This document shows positions 1-7,670 of a DNA stretch of 64,000 bases, piece by piece. Positions within the stretch are counted from its first letter, which is position 1, and every line of letters begins with the position of its first letter. The position numbers were made by a program, and so were the translations under genes. The notes beneath the pieces are model-generated. The model saw only the letters and a list, made by a program, of their open reading frames with translations, was not told the DNA's origin and made no database searches. The stretch comes from Staphylococcus sp. MI 10-1553 (lineage in GTDB: Bacteria > Bacillota > Bacilli > Staphylococcales > Staphylococcaceae), in contig NZ_CP048279.1 of the NCBI RefSeq assembly GCF_010365305.1, positions 186,001 through 250,000 of the forward strand. Direction: 5' to 3'.

Positions 1-633
1 ACGTTTAATGTTTTGAGGTGTATCGTCCATCACTAAACGTCCTTGATTAAGGACAATGACACAATCAGCCATTTGTTCTACTTCTTCAATGTAATGAGAC
101 GTATACAAAATCGTACGTCCATCCGCTTTCAACTTGCTAATCATAGACCAAAAGTGTTGACGCATTTCGACATCCATTGCACTCGTCGGTTCGTCTAAAA
201 TAAGACATTGCGGTTGGCCGACAAGTGTTAACGCAAAGTCGAGAATGCGTTGTTGTCCCCCTGAAAGTTGAGTCGCAAATTGTTGGAGCTGTTTTTCTGT
301 AAACTGTGTGATGGCTACCCATTCCTCAAAAGGGAGTGGCGATGGATAACAATGTGCAAACAAGTGATACAGTTCAATGACTTTCATGCGCTCTGGAAAA
401 CGACTTTGTTGAAACAATACGCCTAACCGTTCAGAGGTTAAAAGATGGTCAGGATCTTCAATCGTGCCTTGTACAGGATGACGGTCACCGATGATCATAT
501 CAATAAGCGTGGTTTTTCCAGAGCCATTCGGACCAATAAGCGCTGTACATTGGCCGGCATGAATTTGAAAAGAAACGTCATTCACAACAGGTTTTTGGTG
601 ATATGTTTGGGTTAAGTGGGCTATGCGAATCAT
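1..633 (-). CDS. ABC transporter ATP-binding protein (C-terminus cut by window edge)
   Basis: Reading from ATG at 633 toward position 1 gives 211 open codons that run off the window. Visible motifs are Walker A GPNGSGKTT, the Q-loop region (GVLFQQSRFP), signature LSGGQQR, Walker B CLILDEPTSAMD and the switch histidine in LYTSHYIEE. It is the nucleotide-binding subunit of an ABC-2 type transporter of the YvfR/drug-export kind; the substrate cannot be read. An AAAGGATG ribosome binding site lies about 8 bases before the ATG. Upstream (694-729) are two tandem GTGA..TTGTCA inverted repeats, suggesting control by a LuxR-type response regulator, as in DesR/YvfU-like systems (inference). The permease gene is expected just outside the left edge. 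Confidence 0.9.
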   Translation of the reverse strand, partial: MIRIAHLTQTYHQKPVVNDVSFQIHAGQCTALIGPNGSGKTTLIDMIIGDRHPVQGTIEDPDHLLTSERLGVLFQQSRFPERMKVIELYHLFAHCYPSPLPFEEWVAITQFTEKQLQQFATQLSGGQQRILDFALTLVGQPQCLILDEPTSAMDVEMRQHFWSMISKLKADGRTILYTSHYIEEVEQMADCVIVLNQGRLVMDDTPQNIKR

Positions 634-693
634 ACAAGTCACATCCTTTAGTCAGGTTATGTTTATTGTATGTCTGTAGTTGATAGCGTAGTA

Positions 694-729
694 GTGAAGT
701 TTGTCACGAGATTCATATGACATTTGTCA
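694..729. promoter_or_regulatory. Tandem inverted repeats, candidate response-regulator operator
   Basis: Two dyads, GTGAAGTTTGTCAC (694-707) and TGACATTTGTCA (718-729), lie one to two helical turns apart just upstream of the leftward ABC ATPase gene. The second is a perfect TGACA-TT-TGTCA palindrome. Such paired dyads are typical of dimeric LuxR/NarL-type response regulators. No regulator gene is visible in the window, so the assignment is inference. Confidence 0.4.
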
Positions 730-839
730 CTATTTTGGAGTGAAAGCGAGGTTCAAATAATAAGGACAAATCGTAGGAAAGGAGATGGGACACAAAAATT
801 TTTGATGCTATTGATGTAGTATTTTTGTTTAACTTGCTC

Positions 840-1190
840 TCCCTATGATTTGTGTGTGTTTTTGATTGCCCTCATGGCTGCCCTTTCTAGGGGCTAACTC
901 TCCAACTCAATTCGTCTTGATTGAAGCATACATGAGATGGAAGACGAATTGGATTTTAGGCGCAATACAGAAATCTCATGTGCAACAAAGATTTCGTAGT
1001 ACTGCCCCCGCAAGACTGACTAGACTTCTCAAAAGCATCCGTATTGAGAAGTCAGACAGCTACTGCGATAAACAGGAGCCACTATCAAAGTGACTAGATG
1101 TGATGTGGTATTTTCACTTTCCCCTTAGGAGTGTCAGCCTTCTGGGCAATCTTACATTCAATATAGTGAAACTGAGGGCAAGTTGATAAA
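840..1190 (-). repeat. Interspersed structured element, copy A
   Basis: This stretch matches 60480-60790 (copy C) in inverted orientation; the core near 955-1090 is almost identical. A shorter relative is at 47255-47405. It folds into several hairpins: 908-918 with 941-951 (CAATTCGTCTT, 11 bp perfect), 970-976 with 989-995 (GAAATCT), and 1023-1032 with 1044-1053 (GACTTCTCAA, 10 bp perfect). Read on the - strand, GCAGTAC pairs with GTATTGC through a G-U wobble, which hints that the - strand is the RNA. The open frame at 866-1093 lies inside this element and is not considered a gene. Confidence 0.7.
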
Positions 1191-1293
1191 ATCAAGAAAA
1201 CAATAGCATCGATTTTTTGTATCCCATTCACCCTCATTTTCGGACTGCTTTAAAATCATTAATGAATCATAAATCTATGAATGAATGGATTGA

Positions 1294-1319
1294 GGCTGGG
1301 AAAACTTAATGTCCCAGCC
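1294..1319. terminator. GGCTGGGA/TCCCAGCC hairpin
   Basis: GGCTGGGA (1294-1301) pairs with TCCCAGCC (1312-1319) around a 10-base loop. It belongs to a hairpin family used repeatedly after genes in this window (7374, 8520, 43383, 55018, 60324). Here it has no clear T-tract and no adjacent complete gene on the + strand, so it may be a displaced copy. Confidence 0.5.
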
Positions 1320-1434
1320 CCATTCCTACGATTTGTCAAGGGTTCAATAAGTGAAATTGACATTACTGAACTAGACCGTCCAATTTTTACTTTTTTGAAT
1401 AAGGTGTTATGATGTATATGATTATGTGGTTTCG

Positions 1435-2643
1435 TTAGTGTGGTGCTTTCTGATAATCATATAATTTATCATTGACTATCAAGTAGTGAATGGTCTTTAA
1501 TAAGCGATTGATACTCGCTATTACGGCAGTCTTGTGGGGTTTCCCATGAGGCTGCTCTCTTAATTTATAATAATAATCCACAATATGGCTTTGATAATGA
1601 TTTCTTCCCCTAAGAATGTTCATAGTGATTAAATACAATAAACGCCTTGCTTTTTTATTTCCTCTTTTATTAATCGTATCTCGACTCTTTGAAGTTCCTG
1701 ATTGGTAACGTTTAATATCAATGCCTACAAATGCATTCAGTTGTTTATTTGTTTTGAATTCTCTAATATCTCCAAGTTCCCCAATAAGCAATGTAGCTGT
1801 GAGTTCTCCGATGCCAGGAATTGAAATAATATTTTCAAACTCAGTTGTATTTTTAGCTAAATCAATCATTTCCTGATTAAATGCTTTCATTTCTTCTATC
1901 CCAATAAGCAGTTTGTCGCATAAGTATTGGACTTTTTGTAGGAGGAAAGAAGACTTGCGCACATTCGGAAAACTATTATTCTTTATTTCAATTAATTTTT
2001 TGGCATACTTGTGCGCTTTTTTAATTGAAATGCCTTTATCAGTTGAATGAAGTACTTTTTCCACCAATTCATCATGAGTCAAAATACTTACATAATCAGG
2101 ATGAGGAAATGCTTTAGCTATATTTAATGCGATTTTTGAATATCTGTTAGTAAATAACTTTTCTAACCCTGGAAATGTTTGATGTAGTGTTTCGACTAAC
2201 TCAACTTTGAGACAATTTTGGTTGATCTCCATTTCTAAGTGAAAGCGCGCACGTTCTCTCAGTTCAAAGTAGATCTCTTCAGGATGACGTTGTACCTTTG
2301 AATCTTTCATTCTAAAGGCAAGAAGTGCGAGTTTATGTGCGTCTGACTTATCTGTTTTCCATGATCTTAACGAATTTGTTTTAAACTTGGCTTCTAGGGG
2401 GTTCATTTCTAAGTAATTTATTTTGTGAATTTCACAAAAGTGTTTCATACCTCTTGAATAAACACCTGTTGATTCAAAGAGGATAAACAGGGAATCAAGA
2501 TGCTTGATATAATTTTTAAGATAACGATAGCCATTTTGATTATTTTGAATGACCAATTCTTTAACGAAAACTTCATCCTTATAATGTGCGACCACACTTT
2601 CTGACTTACTGATATCAATACCAAAACAGTTAATAAAAATCAT
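1435..2643 (-). CDS. IS110 family transposase
   Basis: This 402-residue protein has both IS110 domains. The N-terminal RuvC-like DEDD domain shows D10 (FGIDISK), E57 (LFESTG), D98 and D101 (KTDKSDAHKLA). The C-terminal Transposase_20 domain has the IPGIGELTATLLIGELGD helix-hairpin-helix stretch and the serine-containing YQSGTSKSRDT segment. All catalytic residues appear intact, so the element may be active. Recent work on the family shows that IS110 elements use a bridge RNA encoded in a non-coding end to choose target and donor. The flank at 2644-2830 upstream of the start codon is where such an RNA would be sought for an IS110-group member. Exact IS ends were not determined because the family lacks standard inverted repeats. 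Confidence 0.93.
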   Translation of the reverse strand: MIFINCFGIDISKSESVVAHYKDEVFVKELVIQNNQNGYRYLKNYIKHLDSLFILFESTGVYSRGMKHFCEIHKINYLEMNPLEAKFKTNSLRSWKTDKSDAHKLALLAFRMKDSKVQRHPEEIYFELRERARFHLEMEINQNCLKVELVETLHQTFPGLEKLFTNRYSKIALNIAKAFPHPDYVSILTHDELVEKVLHSTDKGISIKKAHKYAKKLIEIKNNSFPNVRKSSFLLQKVQYLCDKLLIGIEEMKAFNQEMIDLAKNTTEFENIISIPGIGELTATLLIGELGDIREFKTNKQLNAFVGIDIKRYQSGTSKSRDTINKRGNKKARRLLYLITMNILRGRNHYQSHIVDYYYKLREQPHGKPHKTAVIASINRLLKTIHYLIVNDKLYDYQKAPH

Positions 2644-2946
2644 ACCTTTCTCTATTGAATTGAGAAGATTTTAACTTTACTTAGCCTTTTTCATTTCATT
2701 TTCCTATACACGGTTTCTAAAACCCAACATACTTCAATCGAATTTCAAAAGGAGAGTAAAGCTGATCAGTTTACATTACGGATTCAAAGATCCAAGGGAC
2801 TGCGCGATCTACTTCTCTCTACAACTATAAAAAATAGCTGTGAAGAAATCTATCGTCATAAATTTCTTCACAGCTAATCTTAGTATGTTTGAAATGAGGT
2901 CATGTCTCAATCATTGTCGCAAATAGAAATGGGATGTAGAGATCAA
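2644..2946. other. Non-coding flank of IS110 transposase; candidate bridge-RNA region
   Basis: No open frame of note. The part from 2644 to about 2830 lies 5' of the transposase and may hold the IS left end and bridge RNA. The part from 2835 is the terminator of the leftward DUF4870 gene. The junction between IS and host sequence could not be placed by eye. Confidence 0.4.
2835..2876 (-). terminator. Rho-independent terminator of the DUF4870 gene
   Basis: A perfect 15-bp stem, 2835-2849 (TAGCTGTGAAGAAAT) with 2862-2876, surrounds a 12-base loop. On the - strand the second arm is followed by TTTTTTATAG. It sits about 70 bases past the stop of the leftward gene ending at 2947. Confidence 0.85.
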
Positions 2947-3270
2947 TTAAAGTTGATCGACAACTAATACTTTAATACCAGAGTACAAGTTATACACTAA
3001 GTAATAAAGAGAGCCTACAATTGTAATAATGATGACAATCACGAGTAAAGTTGTCAGCAACGCACCGTTTGTATTGACAATCGCGATGAAACAAGCGAAA
3101 GCGATGATGGAAAACACAGTTGGCAAAATGTGATACATCAATGCTTTTTTACCATGTGTTGACACAGGCTGTGGCGCGGCCAACCATACGATAAGTGGAA
3201 ATAATACCGGCGCAAAAAATACGCTGAAATATGAAAGACAAGCTAATAATTTTTCTGTTGTAGTTGACAT
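2947..3270 (-). CDS. DUF4870 (Tic20-like) small membrane protein
   Basis: The 107-residue protein has an N-terminal helix (LSYFSVFFAPVLFPLIVWLAA), a charged HGKKALMYH segment and two long hydrophobic stretches (about 50-66 and 69-93), giving three to four membrane spans. This matches the DUF4870/Tic20-like family of unknown role. An AAGGAGG ribosome binding site precedes the ATG. A promoter (TTCAAT-17-TATAAT on the - strand) lies at 3292-3320, and a strong terminator follows the gene, so it is monocistronic. Confidence 0.8.
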   Translation of the reverse strand: MSTTTEKLLACLSYFSVFFAPVLFPLIVWLAAPQPVSTHGKKALMYHILPTVFSIIAFACFIAIVNTNGALLTTLLVIVIIITIVGSLYYLVYNLYSGIKVLVVDQL

Positions 3271-3291
3271 TGTGTCAGCCTCCTTTTTGTC

Positions 3292-3356
3292 ATTATAATC
3301 ATAACTTTCTTTGAATTGAAATGATTATTTTAGAAATCAGAAAAATATAATCATTT
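3292..3356 (-). promoter_or_regulatory. Promoter of DUF4870 gene with overlapping dyad
   Basis: On the - strand, -35 TTCAAT (3315-3320) and -10 TATAAT (3292-3297) are 17 bases apart. A 10-bp inverted repeat AAATGATTAT (3319-3328) / ATAATCATTT (3347-3356) abuts the -35 and could be an operator or the tail of an upstream transcript. Confidence 0.5.
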
Positions 3357-3380
3357 TTATTTTCCTCAATATCATGCTAA

Positions 3381-3538
3381 GTGAACTACTCACCACTTAG
3401 CTAAAAACTAAAGGTTCTTAACGCTTGAAGTGGGAGCTTCTTGGGAATAGAGCGTACTTGTAAGTGTATTTCTTTACTAACAGAGGTTTCTCTTATTGAC
3501 CAAGCTATCCCCGTAGACCCTACGGTTATCGGTCTTTT
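3381..3538 (-). ncRNA. Predicted TnpB guide (omega/re) RNA scaffold and right end of element
   Basis: The roughly 160 bases after the tnpB stop end, on the - strand, in AAGTGGTGAGTAGTTCAC (about 3381-3398), the typical right-end motif of IS200/IS605 elements. They carry short hairpins such as GAAGCTCCCACTTC (3427-3440). In characterised systems this right-end transcript is the scaffold of the TnpB guide RNA, and the guide is the host sequence just outside, here about 3361-3380 read on the - strand. The RNA is inferred from position and motif; no expression data exist here. Confidence 0.55.
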
Positions 3539-4681
3539 CTAAGCTAATGTTTGCATTCGTAGCCCTTCGGTCAAAATATTGATGCTCGCGTTTATATCTC
3601 GGTCATGGTGAGCATGGCAAATAGGACAAGACCATTCTCGAATTTTGAGATTTTTCTTGCCATCATTATGTCCGCACTCTGAACAGACTTGACTTGATGG
3701 AAACCATTTATCAATCTTGACTATTTCACGTCCATACCAGTCAGCTTTGTATTGTAGCTTAATCACAAAGCTAGACCATGACACATCAGAAATGCTTTTA
3801 GCCAGTTTATGATTTCGCAACATACCTTTTGTGTTTAAGTCTTCAATACAGATAATATCGTGATTTTTGATAATCTCTGTACTCAACTTGTTTAGAAAGT
3901 CAGTGCGTTGATTCATTACCTTTTCATGTAGTCGTGCAACTTTCTGTTTTTGTTTCTGGTAGTTTTTGGCTTCAAAGAGATTGATACCCTTCTTTTTGGC
4001 TAACAGGGCACGTCTCGACAACTTACGTTGTTCACGTTTTAGTTTCTGTGCCATTTTCGAAGTGAACTTATTATTATCAATCTTTTGACCGTCAGAAAAA
4101 ATGGCAAAATGAGTGATTCCAAGGTCAATTCCAATTGCAGAATTAGTTTTAGGAAACTCGACAACTTCTTCTTTGCACAATAAAGAAACATAGTATTTAC
4201 CGCTTGAACGGCGTGATATTGTAGCTGATTTGATAATACCTTTAGGTTGTCTATGAAGCTTTATTTTAACTGATGACTTCAACTTAGGAACTTTGATGAA
4301 TTTATTATCAATCAAGGATATTGTGCCATTTTGATTATTAGTGGTATAGCTTTGAACGGGATTCTTCTTACTTTTGAACCGAGGAAATCCAACAGATTTA
4401 TCTCTAAAGAAATTCTTATATGCCTTGTCTAAATTGAGTTGTGCATTAGCCAAGGCAAGGCTATCTACTTCCTTCAAAAATGGAAATTCATTCTTATATT
4501 TAGCTGGTGTCGGGAACTTCATTTTTTTAGAAGAAACATTCTTAGCTTCTTCATAAGCTTTCATTCGTTCATCAAGCATTAGATTGTAGACCTTACGGAC
4601 ACAACCGAAAGACTTAGCGAAGAAAATTTTTTGTTCTTCAGTTGGATAGATTCTAAATTTATATGCTTTGAGTCGTTCCAT
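3539..4681 (-). CDS. tnpB: IS200/IS605-family TnpB, RNA-guided endonuclease
   Basis: A full-length 380-residue OrfB/TnpB. It has the N-terminal HTH_OrfB domain ([13 protein letters not shown]), the RuvC-like core with D186 (IGIDLG), E280 (ICIEDLN) and D362 (HDRDINAS), and a zinc ribbon with C333, C336, C352 and C355. All nuclease residues are present, so cleavage activity is expected. No Y1 transposase tnpA lies beside it, so the unit is a stand-alone tnpB element, mobile only in trans. Left-end structure is seen at 4735-4770 and right-end motif at 3381-3398. It is inserted between the DUF4870 gene and the chitosanase operon and interrupts neither. Confidence 0.95.
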   Translation of the reverse strand: MERLKAYKFRIYPTEEQKIFFAKSFGCVRKVYNLMLDERMKAYEEAKNVSSKKMKFPTPAKYKNEFPFLKEVDSLALANAQLNLDKAYKNFFRDKSVGFPRFKSKKNPVQSYTTNNQNGTISLIDNKFIKVPKLKSSVKIKLHRQPKGIIKSATISRRSSGKYYVSLLCKEEVVEFPKTNSAIGIDLGITHFAIFSDGQKIDNNKFTSKMAQKLKREQRKLSRRALLAKKKGINLFEAKNYQKQKQKVARLHEKVMNQRTDFLNKLSTEIIKNHDIICIEDLNTKGMLRNHKLAKSISDVSWSSFVIKLQYKADWYGREIVKIDKWFPSSQVCSECGHNDGKKNLKIREWSCPICHAHHDRDINASINILTEGLRMQTLA

Positions 4682-4724
4682 AAGCTATGCACCTCTCTAT
4701 TTATGATTATAACCCTCATACCGA

Positions 4725-4775
4725 ACGGCATTCATCACCCACCTATAGAGGATGGGAGACTTCTGCCTGAATTAA
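4725..4775. mobile_element. Left end of the tnpB element
   Basis: Read on the - strand this contains GAAGTCTCCCATCCTCTATA followed by GGTGGGTGATGAATG. CCCATCC pairs imperfectly with GGTGGG to give the subterminal hairpin expected at an IS200/IS605 left end. With the right end near 3381, the element spans about 1.4 kb. The exact cleavage site and target-adjacent motif were not fixed; the outer flank is A/T-rich (TTTAACTTAATTCA). Confidence 0.55.
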
Positions 4776-5072
4776 GTTAAATTTCTCCTCAAACTCTAAT
4801 CTTCTCTTATGTTGAAATACATCCAAAGTTGTTTGCTGTTTTTTAAATATGTAAAAAAATATTTGTGATGATATGAAGAGTTTATTCTCAGTTTAAAGTT
4901 TCAATTAATAATGCACTTGAAAGCGTTTACTGCCATGGCGGAAATCATTGAAAAGGATTATGCTCTATTTGTTAGCTAGACTAACCTTATTAAGATGGAT
5001 GTTGCACAGTTTTGATTGGGAATCGTAATTAATTGTGTAATGAACAGTTCAGTGATGCATAGGAGGAGAAAA
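4776..5072. other. Leader region of the chitosanase-glucanase operon
   Basis: No gene is seen. It is AT-rich and holds a cre-like site at 4918-4931 and a strong AGGAGGAG ribosome binding site at 5061-5068. No single convincing -35/-10 pair could be chosen. Confidence 0.5.
4918..4931. promoter_or_regulatory. cre-like site upstream of chitosanase
   Basis: TGAAAGCGTTTACT matches the CcpA catabolite-responsive consensus TGWAANCGNTNWCA at 13 of 14 positions. It lies about 140 bases before the chitosanase start. Carbon catabolite repression of the polysaccharidase operon is the natural reading, but binding is inferred. Confidence 0.5.
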
Positions 5073-6044
5073 ATGAAAAACACAGTTAAGGTCATTTTAT
5101 CTGGGGCAGTCGTCGCATCAAGTTTAGCGACTTACGGAAATGTAGCACAAGCAGCCACTCAAGAAGGTCAAGATGTGACAACACAAATTTCACAAAAAGC
5201 GAGTGATATTAATCCAGATCATTATATGGACAGTAATTATCATTTACGTAAAACGATTATGGCGTTAGTAGGTGCGGCCGAAAATACTGACAGCAACTAC
5301 TCTCATAACTATGAATATATTGAAGATATTGGTGATGGAAGGGGCTACACAGCAGGGGTTATCGGTTTTACAACGGGTACGGATGATATGGTCCATCTTG
5401 TAGCACATTACAACAAGCTGAATCCCAATAACCCATTGAAACCATATGAAAGTGCATTGAAAAAACTTGCGCAAGAAGGGTCGGACTCTCATGAAGGATT
5501 AGACGGCTTTGAGGAAGCTTGGAAAGATGCAAATCAAAATGACAGAGATAACTTTGTGAAAGCGCAAAATTACGTTTTGAAAAAGGACTATATGGATAAG
5601 GCTGTGAGTGCGGCTAAAGAGGATGGATTATCACAATTAGGTCAATACATTTATTTTGATGCCATTGTTAAACACGGTCCAGGTGAATTCAAAAAAGGCG
5701 GTTATCATGAAAAAGACCCTGCTGAATGGAGCTTTGATGAATTACGTGAAAAGGCTATTGAAGAAAGTGGGGACAAATCGCCAAAACAAGGTGCAGATGA
5801 AGCGGACTTTTTAAACCACTTTATAGATGGACGTTTCACAGCGACACAAAAAGAAAATGAAGACAACAATAGTGATGATACGAATGTATTCGATCGCTTG
5901 AAAGTACAACAACAGTTCATTAAAGATCAAAACTTCGACTTAAACCTACCATTAGATTTCAAGATGAACGAAGAATCATTCCATTTAGATGAAGATGCAA
6001 TCAGTCACTACAATGACCAAGACGTAGATTTTGAGCATGCATAA
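5073..6044 (+). CDS. Secreted GH46 chitosanase
   Basis: The protein has 323 residues when started at ATG 5073, behind AGGAGGAG; an upstream in-frame TTG at 5016 lacks such a site. Residues 1-27 form a signal peptide ending AQA. The catalytic segment AENTDSNYSHNYEYIEDIGD is followed by GRGYTAGVIGFTTGT, the GH46 hallmark. E70 (general acid) and D88 (base) are 18 apart, as in Streptomyces chitosanase N174. The enzyme should hydrolyse chitosan outside the cell. The acidic C-terminal tail (about residues 260-323) is rich in D/E/N and has no recognised domain. It is followed after 22 bases by the GH5 gene, in one operon. Confidence 0.9.
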   Translation: MKNTVKVILSGAVVASSLATYGNVAQAATQEGQDVTTQISQKASDINPDHYMDSNYHLRKTIMALVGAAENTDSNYSHNYEYIEDIGDGRGYTAGVIGFTTGTDDMVHLVAHYNKLNPNNPLKPYESALKKLAQEGSDSHEGLDGFEEAWKDANQNDRDNFVKAQNYVLKKDYMDKAVSAAKEDGLSQLGQYIYFDAIVKHGPGEFKKGGYHEKDPAEWSFDELREKAIEESGDKSPKQGADEADFLNHFIDGRFTATQKENEDNNSDDTNVFDRLKVQQQFIKDQNFDLNLPLDFKMNEESFHLDEDAISHYNDQDVDFEHA

Positions 6045-6066
6045 TGAATGAAGGAAAGGTGATTGG

Positions 6067-7332
6067 ATGAAAAAACGTGTAATCAGTTCAATTTTAGCCG
6101 CAACGACATTGATGACGCTTGCTTTACCAACACATCACGCCAATGCTGAAGAGATGAGTCAGCTTAAAACGGCAGGTAAAGCGATTCAAAAAGATGGAAA
6201 AGCGTTTCAACTTAAAGGTGTGAATGCAGGAAATGCGTTTACGACTGAAGGTTATTTAGGTGGTATTACAGGTGACCAGTATAAGGATTTTCCGAAACCC
6301 TATCAACATTTATCGTATAAAGCATTGAAAGATAAAATGGATGATGAATTTGGTCCTGATGAAGCGAGAAAAAAACTGAATACTTATGCAGACAATCATT
6401 GGAAAGATGAAGATTTTCAACGCGTAAAAGATATGGGAATGAATACAATTCGTTTGCCTTTGAACTATATTAACATCACTAATTATCAAAAAGGGATGAA
6501 CCCAGACGATGTAAAAGTCGAAGCGGATTCATTTGATACGGTGGATAAATTTGTAAAAAAAGCGAAAGCACACGGGTTGTACGTTATCCTCGACTTCCAC
6601 GGTGTACCTCAATCTCAAAATGCAGCGGAACACTCAGCTGATACGAACGGTGGCAACGAAGGCTATGGCGGCTTTTGGGAAGATAATAATGCACAAGGTA
6701 AAGCAAAAGAAATTTTATATCAAATGGCAGATCACTACAAAAATGAAAGTGCGATTGCCGGTTATGACATTTTAAATGAACCTAAAGGCGTGACACCTAA
6801 AAATAAGGATGATGGTAAGAGTGATGACCAAGTTCACGCATTTTATAAAGATGCCATTCAGTCGATTCGTGATACAGGTGACAAACATATTATCTTTTTA
6901 GAAGCGGTGTGGGACCCTCAAAATATGAAAGAGCCTTCTTATTATCATGATTCAGCCGACAGTCTTGTCTATGAATACCACAATTACGCGACTCAATTTG
7001 ATGAAAGTGTCCAAGCATCATTTGATAAGAAGTTAGATAGTATCGAAAACAGTGATTTTGATGTACCAAGTTATTTAGGTGAATTCAACATTCAATCTAT
7101 GGACGGTGGACCTGGCGTTAAACCGGGTGACCTTGAATATATTATGAATAAAGTGAACCATAATCATTTATCGTGGACATTTTGGAACAATGATGCACAA
7201 GGTGATGGTAATTGGGGCGTCTTCAATTATGACCATATGAATGAAGACCCAAACAGTCCAGACTTTGGTGAAAAAGAGGACGTGCAAAAAAATGGTGATA
7301 TTTACAACACTTTAAAAGACGCTGCACAGTAA
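6067..7332 (+). CDS. Secreted GH5-family beta-glucanase/cellulase
   Basis: The 421-residue protein begins with a signal peptide (cleavage near HANA, residue 27). The GH5 barrel signatures are MNTIRLPLNY, YVILDFHG (D176, H178), DILNEPKG with acid/base E238, YEYHNY (H305), YLGEFNI with nucleophile E339, and the aromatic LSWTFW near 368-373. All catalytic residues are intact. The family covers endo-1,4-glucanases and exo-1,3-glucanases, and the long N-terminal loop (residues 55-110) resembles neither clearly, so substrate is open. Its start is 22 bases after the chitosanase stop with GAAAGGTG as ribosome binding site. The pairing suggests joint attack on polymers that contain chitosan and beta-glucan, such as fungal walls (inference). 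Confidence 0.88.
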   Translation: MKKRVISSILAATTLMTLALPTHHANAEEMSQLKTAGKAIQKDGKAFQLKGVNAGNAFTTEGYLGGITGDQYKDFPKPYQHLSYKALKDKMDDEFGPDEARKKLNTYADNHWKDEDFQRVKDMGMNTIRLPLNYINITNYQKGMNPDDVKVEADSFDTVDKFVKKAKAHGLYVILDFHGVPQSQNAAEHSADTNGGNEGYGGFWEDNNAQGKAKEILYQMADHYKNESAIAGYDILNEPKGVTPKNKDDGKSDDQVHAFYKDAIQSIRDTGDKHIIFLEAVWDPQNMKEPSYYHDSADSLVYEYHNYATQFDESVQASFDKKLDSIENSDFDVPSYLGEFNIQSMDGGPGVKPGDLEYIMNKVNHNHLSWTFWNNDAQGDGNWGVFNYDHMNEDPNSPDFGEKEDVQKNGDIYNTLKDAAQ

Positions 7333-7670
7333 GAAAAGTACACGCCAATTCAATCAGCTAAGCAAGACACATGGGGCTAGGGCATGAAGTTGTCCAGCCT
7401 CTTATTTGGTGTAAGGATAAAGGGCGCATACCTAACCTCAAACGTGCAAATGAACAATAATATTTCAAATGCATATACATAAAACAGCGAAAAAAATAAC
7501 CTAGAAACTGTTTTAAGAAAGGAAATTAAGCCACACCTAAATATAAAACAATACGTTGATTAACGATAGGAGCTTGACTTTAACAAGGAACGGCGTAATA
7601 TCTATTGTATAAAAGTATTATAGCATACGTTATTATTTAATTAATAAAAAGGGAGAAAGGTGTGGTTAAA
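7333..7670. other. Intergenic region between glucanase and amidase genes
   Basis: It holds an imperfect terminator of the GGCTAGG...CCAGCC family at about 7374-7400, then AT-rich sequence with a possible promoter for the amidase near 7600-7650. No open frame is supported. Confidence 0.5.
7374..7400 (+). terminator. Imperfect hairpin after the glucanase gene
   Basis: GGGCTAGGGCA pairs with TGTCCAGCCT around a short loop with one or two mismatches. It closes the chitosanase-glucanase operon about 45 bases after the stop. Confidence 0.5.

Larger units (their letters stand above)
634..1434. other. 800-base intergenic region, repeats only
   Basis: No credible gene is seen. It contains the operator-like dyads at 694-729, repeat copy A (about 840-1190) and the terminator hairpin at 1293-1320. 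The rest is AT-rich sequence without recognisable coding signals. The downstream side of the IS110 transposase gene ends here. Confidence 0.6.

Noticed and set aside
866..1093. A 75-codon + strand frame.
   Set aside because: It lies inside the structured repeat, and the equivalent part of the copy at 60.6 kb does not keep it open.
1435..2830. Terminal inverted repeats for the IS110 element.
   Set aside because: None were found; the family usually lacks them, so the ends were not assigned.
5016..5072. Upstream TTG start for the chitosanase.
   Set aside because: It would place 19 charged residues before a normal signal peptide, while AGGAGGAG sits correctly for ATG 5073.
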